DNA from: Saprospirales bacterium
GTDB taxonomy: Bacteria > Bacteroidota > Bacteroidia > Chitinophagales > Saprospiraceae
Direction of reading: 5' to 3'
Length of the DNA stretch: 64,000 bases
Assembly: GCA_016719895.1 (NCBI GenBank)
Contig: JADJYG010000007.1
Coordinates: 62,001 to 126,000 of the forward strand
Of the stretch, positions 15,980 through 25,600 are shown piece after piece. A program made the position numbers and the translations under genes. Below the pieces are notes generated by a model. That model was given only the letters and a program-made list of their open reading frames with translations, did no database searches and was not told where the DNA came from. Position 1 is the stretch's first letter. Each line of letters begins with the position of its first letter.

Positions 15980-18328
15980 ATGCGTATCCGGATTGTCTTC
16001 ACTGCCAGCGCACTGGCGCTTTCCCTCGGATTTTTTTGCGGCCGGCTCGCCGCCCAATCGATCGCCTTTCCCTCTATCGCCATCGGTGAATGGCGCGAAC
16101 ACCTGCCCTGGCAACGGGCCGTGTCCGTCACACAAAGCGATACGAAAATCTACTTCGCCACCGAGTGGGCCGTGGTGGAAATTGACAAAGCCGACCGCTC
16201 GCCCCGCTTTCTGACCAAAGTGGAGGGACTGAGCGATGTAGGCATGAATTTTATCCGCTTCAACCCCGGTGCCAATGTACTGCTGCTGGCTTATACCAAC
16301 AGCAACCTCGACCTGTGGTACCCCGCCACCGGGGCTGTGATCAACCTGCCGTTTATTCAAAAAAATGTAAATATCAGCGGCGACAAAACCATCTACGATG
16401 TCGCGTTTGAGGATAAAAATGCTTACTTGGCCTGCGGTTTTGGTATTTTAAAACTCAACCTCGAAACCGCCGAGGTCGAATACACGGTCTTTACCGGGTT
16501 GCCTATCCGGGCTATTTCAGTGTATGAAAACAACCTGTATGCCGGCACCGAAGAAGGTATCTACCGCCTGCCCAACGATGATATCAATCCGGCCGATTTC
16601 AGCCGCTGGCGCCTGTTGGGCGCTGCCGAAGGTCTTCCGCAAGGCCATACCATCCTGGATATGGCCGTATTTGAAGGCAAGTTGTTCCTTGGCCTTGAAA
16701 AAGCCCTTTGCCGCTACGATGGCCTTACGCTCGACACCCTGGGTACGCACCCCGTACACCAGGTGACGTTTTTAAGCACCGAGGGCGCCGGCCTGGTCAT
16801 TGGCTGGCGTAAAGACTTCGATGGGCGCATCCAATACCTCGGCCCGGGCGCTACCGAGCCCTACGATATTCACTGGGCCTGCGCCTCGCTGGTACCGTAT
16901 TACGCTGTGGAGGATGGCGCCCGAAAGTTTTGGTTTGCAGATGCCAACGACGACTTTCGGTATTTCGACGATATCCAGGGCAAATGCGACCGCTTTCGCT
17001 ACAATTCTCCGCATACGGAAGCCGTCTCTGAAATTGCCATTGCCAATGGCAATGTATACGTCAGCACGCCTGGTTACGACGTCAACCTGAGCCCCTTATT
17101 CAATCGCGCCGGATTGTATATTTTAAACGCCGACGGCACCTGGAAACGCTTTAACGGCGAAACCAACCCTGAATTAAAAGACGGGTTTTGCGACCGGGAC
17201 TACTGGCGTGTAACCCCGCATCCGTACGAGGATAAATTTTATGTCAGCAGCTTCGTCGGCGGCCTGGTGGAAGCCCGTGAGGGCGGCGCCCAAACCCAAT
17301 GCTACACCCAGTATAATTCCGTTTTGCAAAATGCCGGTGTTTCCGGCGCCAACCGGACAGCCATCGGCGGCACCGCCTTCGATGCGCTGGGTAACCTGTG
17401 GATTTGCAACTACGACGCCGTTGCACCAATCGCCGTCCTGAAAACAGATGGCACGATGCGCAATTTTTCCGGCGCACCGGTCAGCAACCTGCTCCAGGTC
17501 GTGATCGATAACAACGGCTATAAATGGTTTGTCGTCGGATTCAACGGCGGTGTTATAGTATACGACAGTGGAGATGACCTGGACAATCCGGCCGACGACC
17601 GCTACCGGCTGCTGACCACCGCCAACAGCGTACTGCCGTCGAACACCGTGTACAGCATTGCCGTCGATCTGGATGGCGACGTATGGATCGGCACACAACA
17701 GGGTACGGTGAGTTTTGAATGCGGCAGCAATGTGTTCGATACGGATTGCAAAGGATCGCGCCGCATTGTCAATGTGGATGGTTTTAACGGATACCTGCTG
17801 GAAAATGAAGAAATCCGCGCCATCGCCGTGGACGGCGCCAACCGCAAATGGTTTGGTACCGCTACCGGTATTTTTGTCCAATCGGCCAGCGGCGAAGTGC
17901 AGGAAGCGCGGCTTACCAGCACCAACAGCCCTTTGTTCGACAACTCGATTATCGATATGGCTATCGACCCCCTTACGGGCGAAGTATGGATCGGCACGTT
18001 TAAAGGCCTTATCTCCTACCGGGCGGAGGCTACCCTGGGCGGAAAAATAAACAACCCCAAGCCCTACGCATATCCCAATCCGGTAAGGCCCGATTACGAT
18101 GGCCCGATTGCCATATATGGCCTGGCCACCGATGCCAATGTAAAAATTACCGATGTCGCCGGCAATCTGATGTACGAAGGAAAGGCATTGGGCGGGCAAG
18201 CCGTTTGGAATGGCCGCGATTACCTCGGCCGGCGGCCAGCCAGCGGCGTGTATCTTATATTCGCCACCAGCTCCGAGTTGTTCGATAACCCGGATGCCGT
18301 GATTGCCAAAGTGGTAATCCTGAATTGA
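15980..18328 (+). CDS. PorZ-like beta-propeller protein of the type IX secretion system
   Basis: 782 residues from the ATG at 15980. The signal peptide is MRIRIVFTASALALSLGFFC followed by GRLAAQS. Two propeller-like regions carry repeats of the two-component-regulator-propeller type (GLSDVGMNFIRF; NLYAGTEEGIYRLP; VWIGTQQGTVSF; VWIGTFKGLISY). The end (YAYPNPVRPDYDGPI ... WNGRDYLGRRPASGVYLIFA) is a T9SS C-terminal-domain fold. This domain order, and the opening IGEWREHLPWQRAVSV, match PorZ, the outer-surface T9SS component that delivers A-LPS to the sortase complex in Porphyromonas. Assigned by resemblance only. Confidence 0.78.
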   Translation: MRIRIVFTASALALSLGFFCGRLAAQSIAFPSIAIGEWREHLPWQRAVSVTQSDTKIYFATEWAVVEIDKADRSPRFLTKVEGLSDVGMNFIRFNPGANVLLLAYTNSNLDLWYPATGAVINLPFIQKNVNISGDKTIYDVAFEDKNAYLACGFGILKLNLETAEVEYTVFTGLPIRAISVYENNLYAGTEEGIYRLPNDDINPADFSRWRLLGAAEGLPQGHTILDMAVFEGKLFLGLEKALCRYDGLTLDTLGTHPVHQVTFLSTEGAGLVIGWRKDFDGRIQYLGPGATEPYDIHWACASLVPYYAVEDGARKFWFADANDDFRYFDDIQGKCDRFRYNSPHTEAVSEIAIANGNVYVSTPGYDVNLSPLFNRAGLYILNADGTWKRFNGETNPELKDGFCDRDYWRVTPHPYEDKFYVSSFVGGLVEAREGGAQTQCYTQYNSVLQNAGVSGANRTAIGGTAFDALGNLWICNYDAVAPIAVLKTDGTMRNFSGAPVSNLLQVVIDNNGYKWFVVGFNGGVIVYDSGDDLDNPADDRYRLLTTANSVLPSNTVYSIAVDLDGDVWIGTQQGTVSFECGSNVFDTDCKGSRRIVNVDGFNGYLLENEEIRAIAVDGANRKWFGTATGIFVQSASGEVQEARLTSTNSPLFDNSIIDMAIDPLTGEVWIGTFKGLISYRAEATLGGKINNPKPYAYPNPVRPDYDGPIAIYGLATDANVKITDVAGNLMYEGKALGGQAVWNGRDYLGRRPASGVYLIFATSSELFDNPDAVIAKVVILN

Positions 18329-18346
18329 TTGACAGTATTTTTTTCT

Positions 18347-18403
18347 GACAGGATTCACAGGATTTCTCAGGATTGACAGAAAAAAAATCCTGTCGATCCT
18401 GTC
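18347..18403. terminator. Possible bidirectional terminator between porZ-like and nadB
   Basis: Inverted repeat of 19-base arms (18347-18365 and 18385-18403, 17 of 19 pairing) with an A-run on one side and a T-run on the other, between convergent genes. The sequence (ACAGGATT...AATCCTGT) also resembles a Bacteroidota interspersed intergenic repeat. Confidence 0.5.
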
Positions 18404-18412
18404 CAGCCAACC

Positions 18413-20023
18413 TTAGAGCACCGAATATTCAATAAATAGCTGCTGACCCGGATAGTCCGTTGTAAAATGCAAACCCCGGCTTTCGCGCCGGTGCGTAGCC
18501 GAGCGGGTGATCAGGTAAGCGATAGTTATGAGGTTGCGCAGCTCCATCAGTTGCGGACTGATCGTGGAGGTTTTGTATAAATCCTCCGTTTCCTGGTACA
18601 GCAGGTAAAGGCGGTCGAGCGCGCGTTTTAAACGGATATTCGACCGGACTATGCCGACGTAATACGACATAATTTCCTTCAACTCCTTTATACTCTGGGT
18701 AATCAGGACCATTTCTTTCGGATCGGTCGTGCCTTCTGCGTTCCAGTCGGGCACATCTTCGCGATAGGACAATTGGTCCAGTTTATTGCGGGTATGCAGG
18801 AAAATCCGGTGTGCAAATACCATAGCTTCGAGCAGCGAGTTGGAGGCCAGGCGGTTGGCGCCATGCAAACCGGTCGACGAGCACTCGCCGGCGGCATAAA
18901 GCCGGTGGATACTGCTTCGCCCGTGTTCATCCACCAGAATGCCACCGCAAAGGTAGTGGCAGGCAGGCACCACGGGAATAAGGTCTTTCATGGGGTCCAC
19001 CCCGAGGCTAAGGCATTTTTCAAAAATCGTCGGGAAATGTGCCGTGAATTTATCCCGGTCCAGGTGCCGGCAATCGAGGTACATACAATCGGTACCGCGT
19101 TTTTTCATCTCCGAGTCAATGGCGCGCGCCACGATATCGCGCGGGGCCAGCGACAAGCGTTCGTCGTAGAGGTGCATAAACTCCTCGCCTTCCGTTGATT
19201 TCAGAATACCGCCAAATCCACGGACGGCTTCGGAGACCAAAAAAGAGGGATTTTCGCCCGCCGGATTGTACATCGACGTCGGGTGAAACTGCACAAATTC
19301 CATGTTTTCTACGCGGCCTTTGGCCCGGTATGTCATGGCAATACCGTCGCCGGTAGCGATAATCGGATTGGTCGTTGATTTGTACACCTGCCCCGCGCCA
19401 CCGGTACATACCACCGTAATGCGCGAAAGAATAGTGTCGATCTCGCCGTTTTTTTTGTTTAATGCATAACAGCCATAACACTCGATATCCGGGGTGACAC
19501 GGATGACCATACGGCCGAGGTGGTGCTGTGTGATGAGATCGAGCGCAAAATAATGTTCGAGTATCTCAATATTGGCATACCGGTGGGCTTCTTCTACCAG
19601 CGCCCGTTGCATCTCCCAGCCCGTCAGGTCTTTGTAGTGGAGTATCCGGTGCTCCGAGTGCCCACCTTCACGTGCCAGGTCGTAAGCCGGGGAATCCTTT
19701 ACTTTGTCGAACCGTGCGCCCCAGTCAATAATTTCCTGAACGCGTTCAGGCCCTTCGTGTACGACTATTTCCACTATTTCCCGCCGGCAAAGGCCATCGC
19801 CGGCATCCAGCGTATCCTCCACATGTTTGTTGTAGGTATCTTTTCCCAAATCCCAAACGGCAGCCACGCCCCCTTGTGCATACCGGGTATTGCTTTCGTT
19901 CTCCACAGTTTTGGTAAGCACCAGCACCTTGCGGTCCGGATATGCCTTTGCCGTTTTAATAGCGAAGGTGAGCCCTGCGATACCGGAACCGAGGACCAGA
20001 AAATCCGCTTTAATTCGCGCCAT
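18413..20023 (-). CDS. nadB: L-aspartate oxidase
   Basis: 536 residues from the ATG at 20023 (17 extra in-frame residues upstream look non-coding). FAD enzyme that oxidises aspartate to iminoaspartate, the first step of de novo NAD synthesis. FAD-binding GSGIAG at residues 12-17, the substrate-loop signature NTRYAQGGVAAVW, and EGGHSEHRILHYKDLTGWEM. Further landmarks are GGAGQVY, FVQFHPTSMY, and the flavin-binding LYAAGECSSTGLHGANRLAS with NSLLEA. The helical C-terminus (LKEIMSYYVGIVRS) is complete. The downstream partner nadA is not in this window. The gene is convergent with the porZ-like gene. Confidence 0.95.
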   Translation of the reverse strand: MARIKADFLVLGSGIAGLTFAIKTAKAYPDRKVLVLTKTVENESNTRYAQGGVAAVWDLGKDTYNKHVEDTLDAGDGLCRREIVEIVVHEGPERVQEIIDWGARFDKVKDSPAYDLAREGGHSEHRILHYKDLTGWEMQRALVEEAHRYANIEILEHYFALDLITQHHLGRMVIRVTPDIECYGCYALNKKNGEIDTILSRITVVCTGGAGQVYKSTTNPIIATGDGIAMTYRAKGRVENMEFVQFHPTSMYNPAGENPSFLVSEAVRGFGGILKSTEGEEFMHLYDERLSLAPRDIVARAIDSEMKKRGTDCMYLDCRHLDRDKFTAHFPTIFEKCLSLGVDPMKDLIPVVPACHYLCGGILVDEHGRSSIHRLYAAGECSSTGLHGANRLASNSLLEAMVFAHRIFLHTRNKLDQLSYREDVPDWNAEGTTDPKEMVLITQSIKELKEIMSYYVGIVRSNIRLKRALDRLYLLYQETEDLYKTSTISPQLMELRNLITIAYLITRSATHRRESRGLHFTTDYPGQQLFIEYSVL

Positions 20024-20036
20024 AAATGTTGTTTTA

Positions 20037-20666
20037 TCAGAAACCGTAAGCGACGGACAGTGTCCAGGCGGCATTTTTCAGGCTGCCGACCAGATCATCG
20101 ATCGACGGGTCATCGCCTACATCTTTAAGCCCGCGGGAAAGCCGGAAGTGAACGCCTATATTTCCAAAATCAATACCGGCGCCAACATGCCAGCCAAAAT
20201 CGAGTTTCTGAAGCGTTTCGTTGTTAAATCCAATCGGGTTGCCTTGTCCATCTTTGAACTGTCCACTGGAATTGGCCAGGTAGCTGGCATGCAGCCCGCC
20301 ATGCAGGTTGAGCAATGCGAGGTTGAATTCCAGCGAAACCGGGAGTTCGATATAGGCGAACTTGAGGGATGAAATAAAACTATCGCGTTGATATTTAGCG
20401 CCTTTAGTGGCCAGCAACAACTCCGGGCGCAAGGACAGCATACCATTTCCTAATGGTATTTTTGTAAAAATGCCTCCGGTGAAGCCGATACGGCCATCGC
20501 GGTCTTCGGCTTTGGCGTCGTCGTACAGGTTGGCGCCATTCAGGCCAATTTTCAGCCCAAAACGCACGCCACCCTCCGTCATTTGTGCCTGAAGCGTGGG
20601 CATTGCCATACCAAGCAGGCACAGAACAAGCAGAAGATTTCGTAATGCGATCCGTTTCGTTTTCAT
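20037..20666 (-). CDS. Outer-membrane beta-barrel protein (PorT/OMP_b-brl_2-like)
   Basis: 209 residues. A signal peptide (MKTKRIALRNLLLVLCLLGM, cleavage after AMPTLQAQ) is followed by alternating strands typical of small Bacteroidota barrels: GVRFGLKIGLNGANLYDD, GFTGGIFTKIPL, LSLRPELLLATKGAKY, FAYIELPVSLEF, and a final strand AAWTLSVAYGF ending in Phe. The role is unknown. It is 13 bases upstream of nadB on the same strand and may be cotranscribed, without implying shared function. Confidence 0.85.
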   Translation of the reverse strand: MKTKRIALRNLLLVLCLLGMAMPTLQAQMTEGGVRFGLKIGLNGANLYDDAKAEDRDGRIGFTGGIFTKIPLGNGMLSLRPELLLATKGAKYQRDSFISSLKFAYIELPVSLEFNLALLNLHGGLHASYLANSSGQFKDGQGNPIGFNNETLQKLDFGWHVGAGIDFGNIGVHFRLSRGLKDVGDDPSIDDLVGSLKNAAWTLSVAYGF

Positions 20667-20773
20667 AGCTATCGAATATTTGGTGAAAAATGCGGTTGGA
20701 CCTTCGGCGCATGATAATTATTTACGGGGAGGATTTCATCTTCCCAACCCGGTAGTGCAAACGGGCGCCTGTT

Positions 20774-22477
20774 TCAACTTTCGTCGTCCTCTATCGCTGC
20801 GGTATCGCTGCCTGCATCCGTTTCGTTAGCATCGTCTTCTTCCCGTTTTTTACCGGTGGAAGGGTGCCCTGTAAAGTGTTTCAGCATGACGATTTCGCGT
20901 TGGGTCAATTCGCGGAAGGAACCGCGGGGAAGTTCGCGTTTGGTGAGGCCGGCAAAATAAAACCGGTCCAGTTTTCGCACGTTATAACCCAATGCTTCAA
21001 ATAAGCGGCGTACAACGCGGTTGCGACCTTCCACTATTTCCAGTTCGATCACATCGAGGTTAGGTTGCTCTTCGGAGTACCGAACCCAATTGACGTGCAC
21101 GACACCGTCTTCCAATTCCACGCCTTTTTCAATGCGTTCAAAATCGGCTTTACTCAAGGGGCGATCAATCCCCACACGATATTGTTTCTGGATTTGATGG
21201 CTGGGATGGGTGAGTTTGGCAGCCAAATCGCCATCGTTGGTAATCAGCAGGAGCCCTGTTGTATCGCGGTCGAGCCGGCCTACGGGATACAAGCGCTCCG
21301 GATAATGCGGATCGACGATATCGAGTACCGTCGGGCGGCCGCGATCATCGTCTGTGGTGGTGATAATTCCCTTGGGTTTGTTCAGCAGGAGGTACACTTT
21401 GCGCTCCTGTATCTTTACCGGCTGTCCGTCGCACATCACCACATCTTCTTTTTGAACCCGGTAGTAGGGTTCCATTTTCACCTCGCCGTTGACGGAGACA
21501 AGGCCCTTTTCAATAAATTCAACGGCCTTTCGCCTGGAGGCAATCCCGCAATGGGCCAGGTATTTATTCAGCGGCATATCCTCGCCCGACGGTAATTCGG
21601 GTTTGGGTTTGCGCTCCACAAAAAACTCATCGCGTTTGGCAAAAGGTTTGCGCCCAAAAGGTTTTTTTCCAAAGCCGCCGCCGTCTTTGTTGTAGGGCTT
21701 GCGCTCGTAACCGCCACCACCGCTGCCCTGGTTGCGGTCTTGCCACGGCTTGCGCTCGTAACCGCCGCCGCCGCCCTGGCTGCGGTCTTGCCACGGCTTG
21801 CGCTCGTAACCGCCGCCGCCGCCACTGCCCTGGCTGCGGTCTTGCCACGGCTTGCGCTCGTAACCGCCGCCGCCACTGCCCTGGTTGCGGTCTTGCCACG
21901 GCTTGCGCTCGTAACCGCCGCCACCGCCACTGCCCTGGCTGCGGTCTTGCCACGGCTTGCGCTCGTAACCGCCGCCACCGCCACTGCCCTGGTTGCGGTC
22001 TTGCCACGGCTTGCGCTCGTAACCGCCGCCACCGCCCTGGCTGCGGTCTTGCCACGGCTTGCGCTCGTAACCACCGCCGCCGCCGCCGCCCTGGTTGCGG
22101 TCTTGCCACGGCTTGCGCTCGTAACCGCCGCCACCGCCGCCGCCCTGGTTGCGGTCTTGCCACGGCTTGCGCTCGTAACCGCCGCCACCGCCGCCGCCCT
22201 GGCTGCGGTCTTGCCACGGCTTGCGCTCGTAACCGCCGCCGCCGCCACTGCCCTGGTTGCGGTCTTGCCACGGCTTGCGCTCGCGATCAAACGGGCGGTT
22301 TTCCTCCCAATTTTTGCGTTCCCCTTCGGGTTTTTCCCGGCTCTGCTCGTCTTTCTTCTCCTCATTAAATTCTTGGCGATCATTTGCATCGCTGGAATCT
22401 TCAGATTGATTGCGCTCTTGCAGCGGGAATTCCTGATTTGGCTTTTGGATGCGCGGTCGGCGCTTCTTCTCTTCCAT
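20774..22477 (-). CDS. Pseudouridine synthase (RsuA/RluB family) with long N-terminal repeat tail
   Basis: 567 residues, about twice the family length. Residues 1-80 are charged. Residues of roughly 70-275 are eleven tandem units of ERKPWQDR(N/S)QG plus 4-7 Gly, followed by a basic linker. The S4 RNA-binding domain starts near residue 301 (MPLNKYLAHCGIASRRKAVE). The catalytic domain follows, with the signature GRLDRDTTGLLLITNDG and the catalytic Asp at residue 403, then ILE-type motifs (VIELEIVEGRNRVVRRLFEA). It modifies uridine in 23S or 16S rRNA; which site is not clear. The Arg/Gly-rich tail probably binds RNA (inference). The end is acidic (EEDDANETDAGSD). Confidence 0.9.
   Translation of the reverse strand: MEEKKRRPRIQKPNQEFPLQERNQSEDSSDANDRQEFNEEKKDEQSREKPEGERKNWEENRPFDRERKPWQDRNQGSGGGGGYERKPWQDRSQGGGGGGGYERKPWQDRNQGGGGGGGYERKPWQDRNQGGGGGGGYERKPWQDRSQGGGGGYERKPWQDRNQGSGGGGGYERKPWQDRSQGSGGGGGYERKPWQDRNQGSGGGGYERKPWQDRSQGSGGGGGYERKPWQDRSQGGGGGYERKPWQDRNQGSGGGGYERKPYNKDGGGFGKKPFGRKPFAKRDEFFVERKPKPELPSGEDMPLNKYLAHCGIASRRKAVEFIEKGLVSVNGEVKMEPYYRVQKEDVVMCDGQPVKIQERKVYLLLNKPKGIITTTDDDRGRPTVLDIVDPHYPERLYPVGRLDRDTTGLLLITNDGDLAAKLTHPSHQIQKQYRVGIDRPLSKADFERIEKGVELEDGVVHVNWVRYSEEQPNLDVIELEIVEGRNRVVRRLFEALGYNVRKLDRFYFAGLTKRELPRGSFRELTQREIVMLKHFTGHPSTGKKREEDDANETDAGSDTAAIEDDES
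21690..22285 (-). repeat. Eleven in-frame tandem repeats coding ERKPWQDR + poly-Gly
   Basis: Units of 48-57 bases, all multiples of three, differing mainly in the number of Gly codons and in N/S after DR. Because the unit has no stops in any frame, long spurious frames run across it on both strands. Unit number is likely to vary between strains. Confidence 0.88.
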
Positions 22478-22629
22478 TTAGGCGGTTGAATTGTGAAAAC
22501 TAGGTTTGACGATCATTTAATTAAGGAAGGCAAATATCGGGGAATTCAAAGTAACGCGCCTGTTAATTTATACTTATGTGGCCGGCAAATTTACAAATTA
22601 TTGAAAACCAGTATCTCATTTATTAGAAA

Positions 22630-22664
22630 GAGCCGCTTCGGTTCGTAAAAAGCCGAAGCGGCTC
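22630..22664 (-). terminator. Terminator-like hairpin after the T9SS adhesin
   Basis: A perfect 12-base stem GAGCCGCTTCGG / CCGAAGCGGCTC (22630-22641 and 22653-22664) with an 11-base loop. It lies 35 bases beyond the adhesin stop codon on the minus strand and is followed there by TTTCTAATAAA. The rest of the 22478-22698 gap shows nothing further. Confidence 0.65.
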
Positions 22665-22698
22665 AAGGTATTCAGGCAAAATCAGAAGAAAACGCTTC

Positions 22699-25600
22699 TT
22701 AATCCGCTTTTATCCATTTGATCAATACAGCATTCCCGGAGTGTTCCACCATACGCAGATAATGTAGCCCGGCTGGCATTTTGGATACGTCAATTCCGGT
22801 TGTCCAATCGGCCGGTTCAAGTACCCGGAGCAGCCGGCCGTGCATATCGATAAGTTGAATGACATCGGGGGGGGTGCCTGGTATTTCGAGGCGCAAGTTC
22901 CACGTTGCCGGATTGGGTATAACCCGGACCCTGATATTATCGCCCGGTTCACCGGTTCCTACGGTGTTATCAATAGTTACCGCCGGCAGTTCGGCAATGC
23001 AGCCGTTGGCATCTGTAACCAGCAGGGTGTATACGCCAGCCATCAATCCGCTAAGGTCTTCTGTACTTGCAAAGGCCAGGCCATCTTTTTTCCAGGCAAA
23101 GACCAGGTTACCGGTACCGGCGCTTGCGGTTACGTTTATCGAACCAACGCCAGCATTGTTCACATCCGGCGTAAACCCGTCGAGCACCACGTTCACCGGT
23201 GGACCAACGTTGACGCTAAACGAACAGGTCGCAGAATTACCGGAGGCATCGGTTATCCGGAATACCTGTACAGTTTGACCGACCGGGAATACCGATCCGC
23301 TTGGTAAGCCGGCGATCAACTCCGGCTGGGCGCCATTGAGGCTGCAGTTGTCCGACACTGGCGGCAAAGGATATTGCACGATGGCGCCGGGGCAGGCGGT
23401 AATCGGGCTGGAGGGACAGATGATCTCCGGCGCCTGGGTATCGTTGGATACGATCGTCACGGTTGAAGTGGTCTGACAGCCCGCCGCATCCGTGATGGAA
23501 ACGGTATAGGCGCCGGTCGGCAGATTGGTGGCCGTTGAGGTAGTATCCCCGCTGGACCAGACATACTGAATCGGGGCAGTACCGGACACCGGTACTGCTG
23601 TTGCCTGGCCGTCGTTTCCGCCCGGACAAGAAACATTGGAGGCCGAAATGGTTGCGCTCAGGGTACAGTTAAAGGCATTCACCTGCACGGTTTGGACGGT
23701 AGTACAATCATTGGCATCCCGCACCGTCACGGTGTACGGCCCGGGGGCTAAACCGGCGATCGTTTGCATCGCAGATGAATTGCTCCAGGAATATGAATAC
23801 GGCGCGGTTCCGCCGGTGGGTTGGGCGGTGGCCGTGCCATCGTTTACTCCAACAGCCGTTTGATTGGTCGCCGTGGCATTGGCAAAGAGGGCTGCGGGAC
23901 TGGTAATATTCACCGACAACTGCGTCGGGCAATTGCTTGCGTCCGTAATCTGTACCGTGTACGTGCCCGACGCCAGGTTCGTCGTGGTGGCTGTTGTGTC
24001 GCCGTTTGACCACAGGTAGGTTACCGGCAAAGCGGCGCCGCTGACATTGGCCGTTGCCGAGCCGTTGGCGGCGCCGTTGCAGGTCAAGTGCATTACGGTA
24101 GCGGTAGCCGTAATGGTGCAGTTGAAGTTGTTTACCGTCACCGTTTGCACGGCGGAGCAGCCATTATTATCCGTTACGCTAACAGTATAATTGCCAGGAG
24201 CCAGTCCGGTGATTATTGCCGTTGTAGCCGCCGTGCTCCAATTATAAGTGTAGCCCGGCGTGCCGCCGGATGGGGCAGCAGTAGCGGTACCGTCCGTAGC
24301 GCCTGCGCTGGTTATGGCAGTAGCCGTGGCATTGGCGTTCAACTGTGGTGGTTGCGTGATGGTGACCGAAGCGGTAGCGGTGCAATTGGCGGCGTCCGCA
24401 ACCGTTACGCCATAGGTACCGGCCGACAGGTTGTTCACCTGGGCAGTTGAAGCACTGTTCGACCATAAGTAGGTAAACGCTCCGGTTCCGCCGCCGCCAG
24501 ATGCAACGGCAGAGCCATTCGAGCCACCCGTACAACTAATGTTGACTACATTGCCAATAGCAGCCGTGACAGGTGGCGATTGCACTACTGTGGCCAGGGC
24601 TGTGGCTGTGCAACCATTGGCGGTATTGGTCACCAGCAAGGTATATTCGCCGGGCGCATTCACGGTTGGCGTGAGCGTATTGGCCCCCGCAGTGATACTA
24701 CCGTTGCTCGTGCTCCAGGCATAGGAAAAGCTGGCGCCTTGAGACGATGCGGCACCGTTGAGTTGCAGGGAAGTAGTCTGGCAATTCAAATTGCCGGGTG
24801 TGGCCACGCTGGCCACCGGCGGCGTCACGTTTTGGTTGACGGTTGTGGTAAAGGCAGCCGTACAACCATTGGACCCATCCGTTATGGTGACGGTGTAATT
24901 CCCCGGCGTATTGACCGCCGGATTTTGCACCGTGGCGGTAAAATTGCCTGGCCCGCTCCAGGCATAGGCGCCTGGATTGGCATTGGTGGTAAGCGTAATT
25001 TGGGTAGTTGTGGTGGTACAGTTCAGTATACCCGGCGTCAGGGTAGCCGTTGGGGGGGCCACGTTTTGCGCTACGCTTACAGCCGCCGTTGCGGAGCAGC
25101 CATTGTCATTGTCCAGGACAACCAAGGTATAGGTTCCCGGAGCAGTTACCGTTGGCGTCAGGGTATTAGCGCCAGCTGCGATATTCCCGGAACTAGTCGT
25201 CCAGCTATAGCTGAAGTTGGCGCCCTGCGAGGATGCCGTGCCGTTTAGTTGGATCGATGTGGCCAGGCAGGTTAAAAGCGCCGGCGTTGCCACACTGGCT
25301 ACCGGAGGGGCCGTATTTTGGTTTACCGTAGCGGTGCCTGTGGCGGTGCAGCCGCTGGAGCTGCTGGTTACCGTAACCGTGTAGGTACCCGGGGTGTTCA
25401 CCGTGGGGTTTTGCTGACTGGAACTAAAAGCGTTGGGCCCCGTCCACTGGAAAACAGGTGCGCCGGCATTCGTACTGACGCTAACCGTAGTAGTGGTCGC
25501 GGCGCAGGTAAGGGTTCCGCCGGTGGTCGTAACACTTGGAGGAGCGATGTTAGACGTTACGGTGGTATTATCGGAAGCCGTACACCCGTTATTTGCATTG

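Noticed and set aside
17174..18358. 394-codon minus-strand open frame
   Set aside because: Antisense to the porZ-like gene, with no domain pattern.
21568..22389. Alternative-frame proteins across the ERKPWQDR repeats
   Set aside because: They arise because a stop-free repeat unit of 3n bases keeps all frames open; only the frame leading into the S4 and synthase domains is meaningful.
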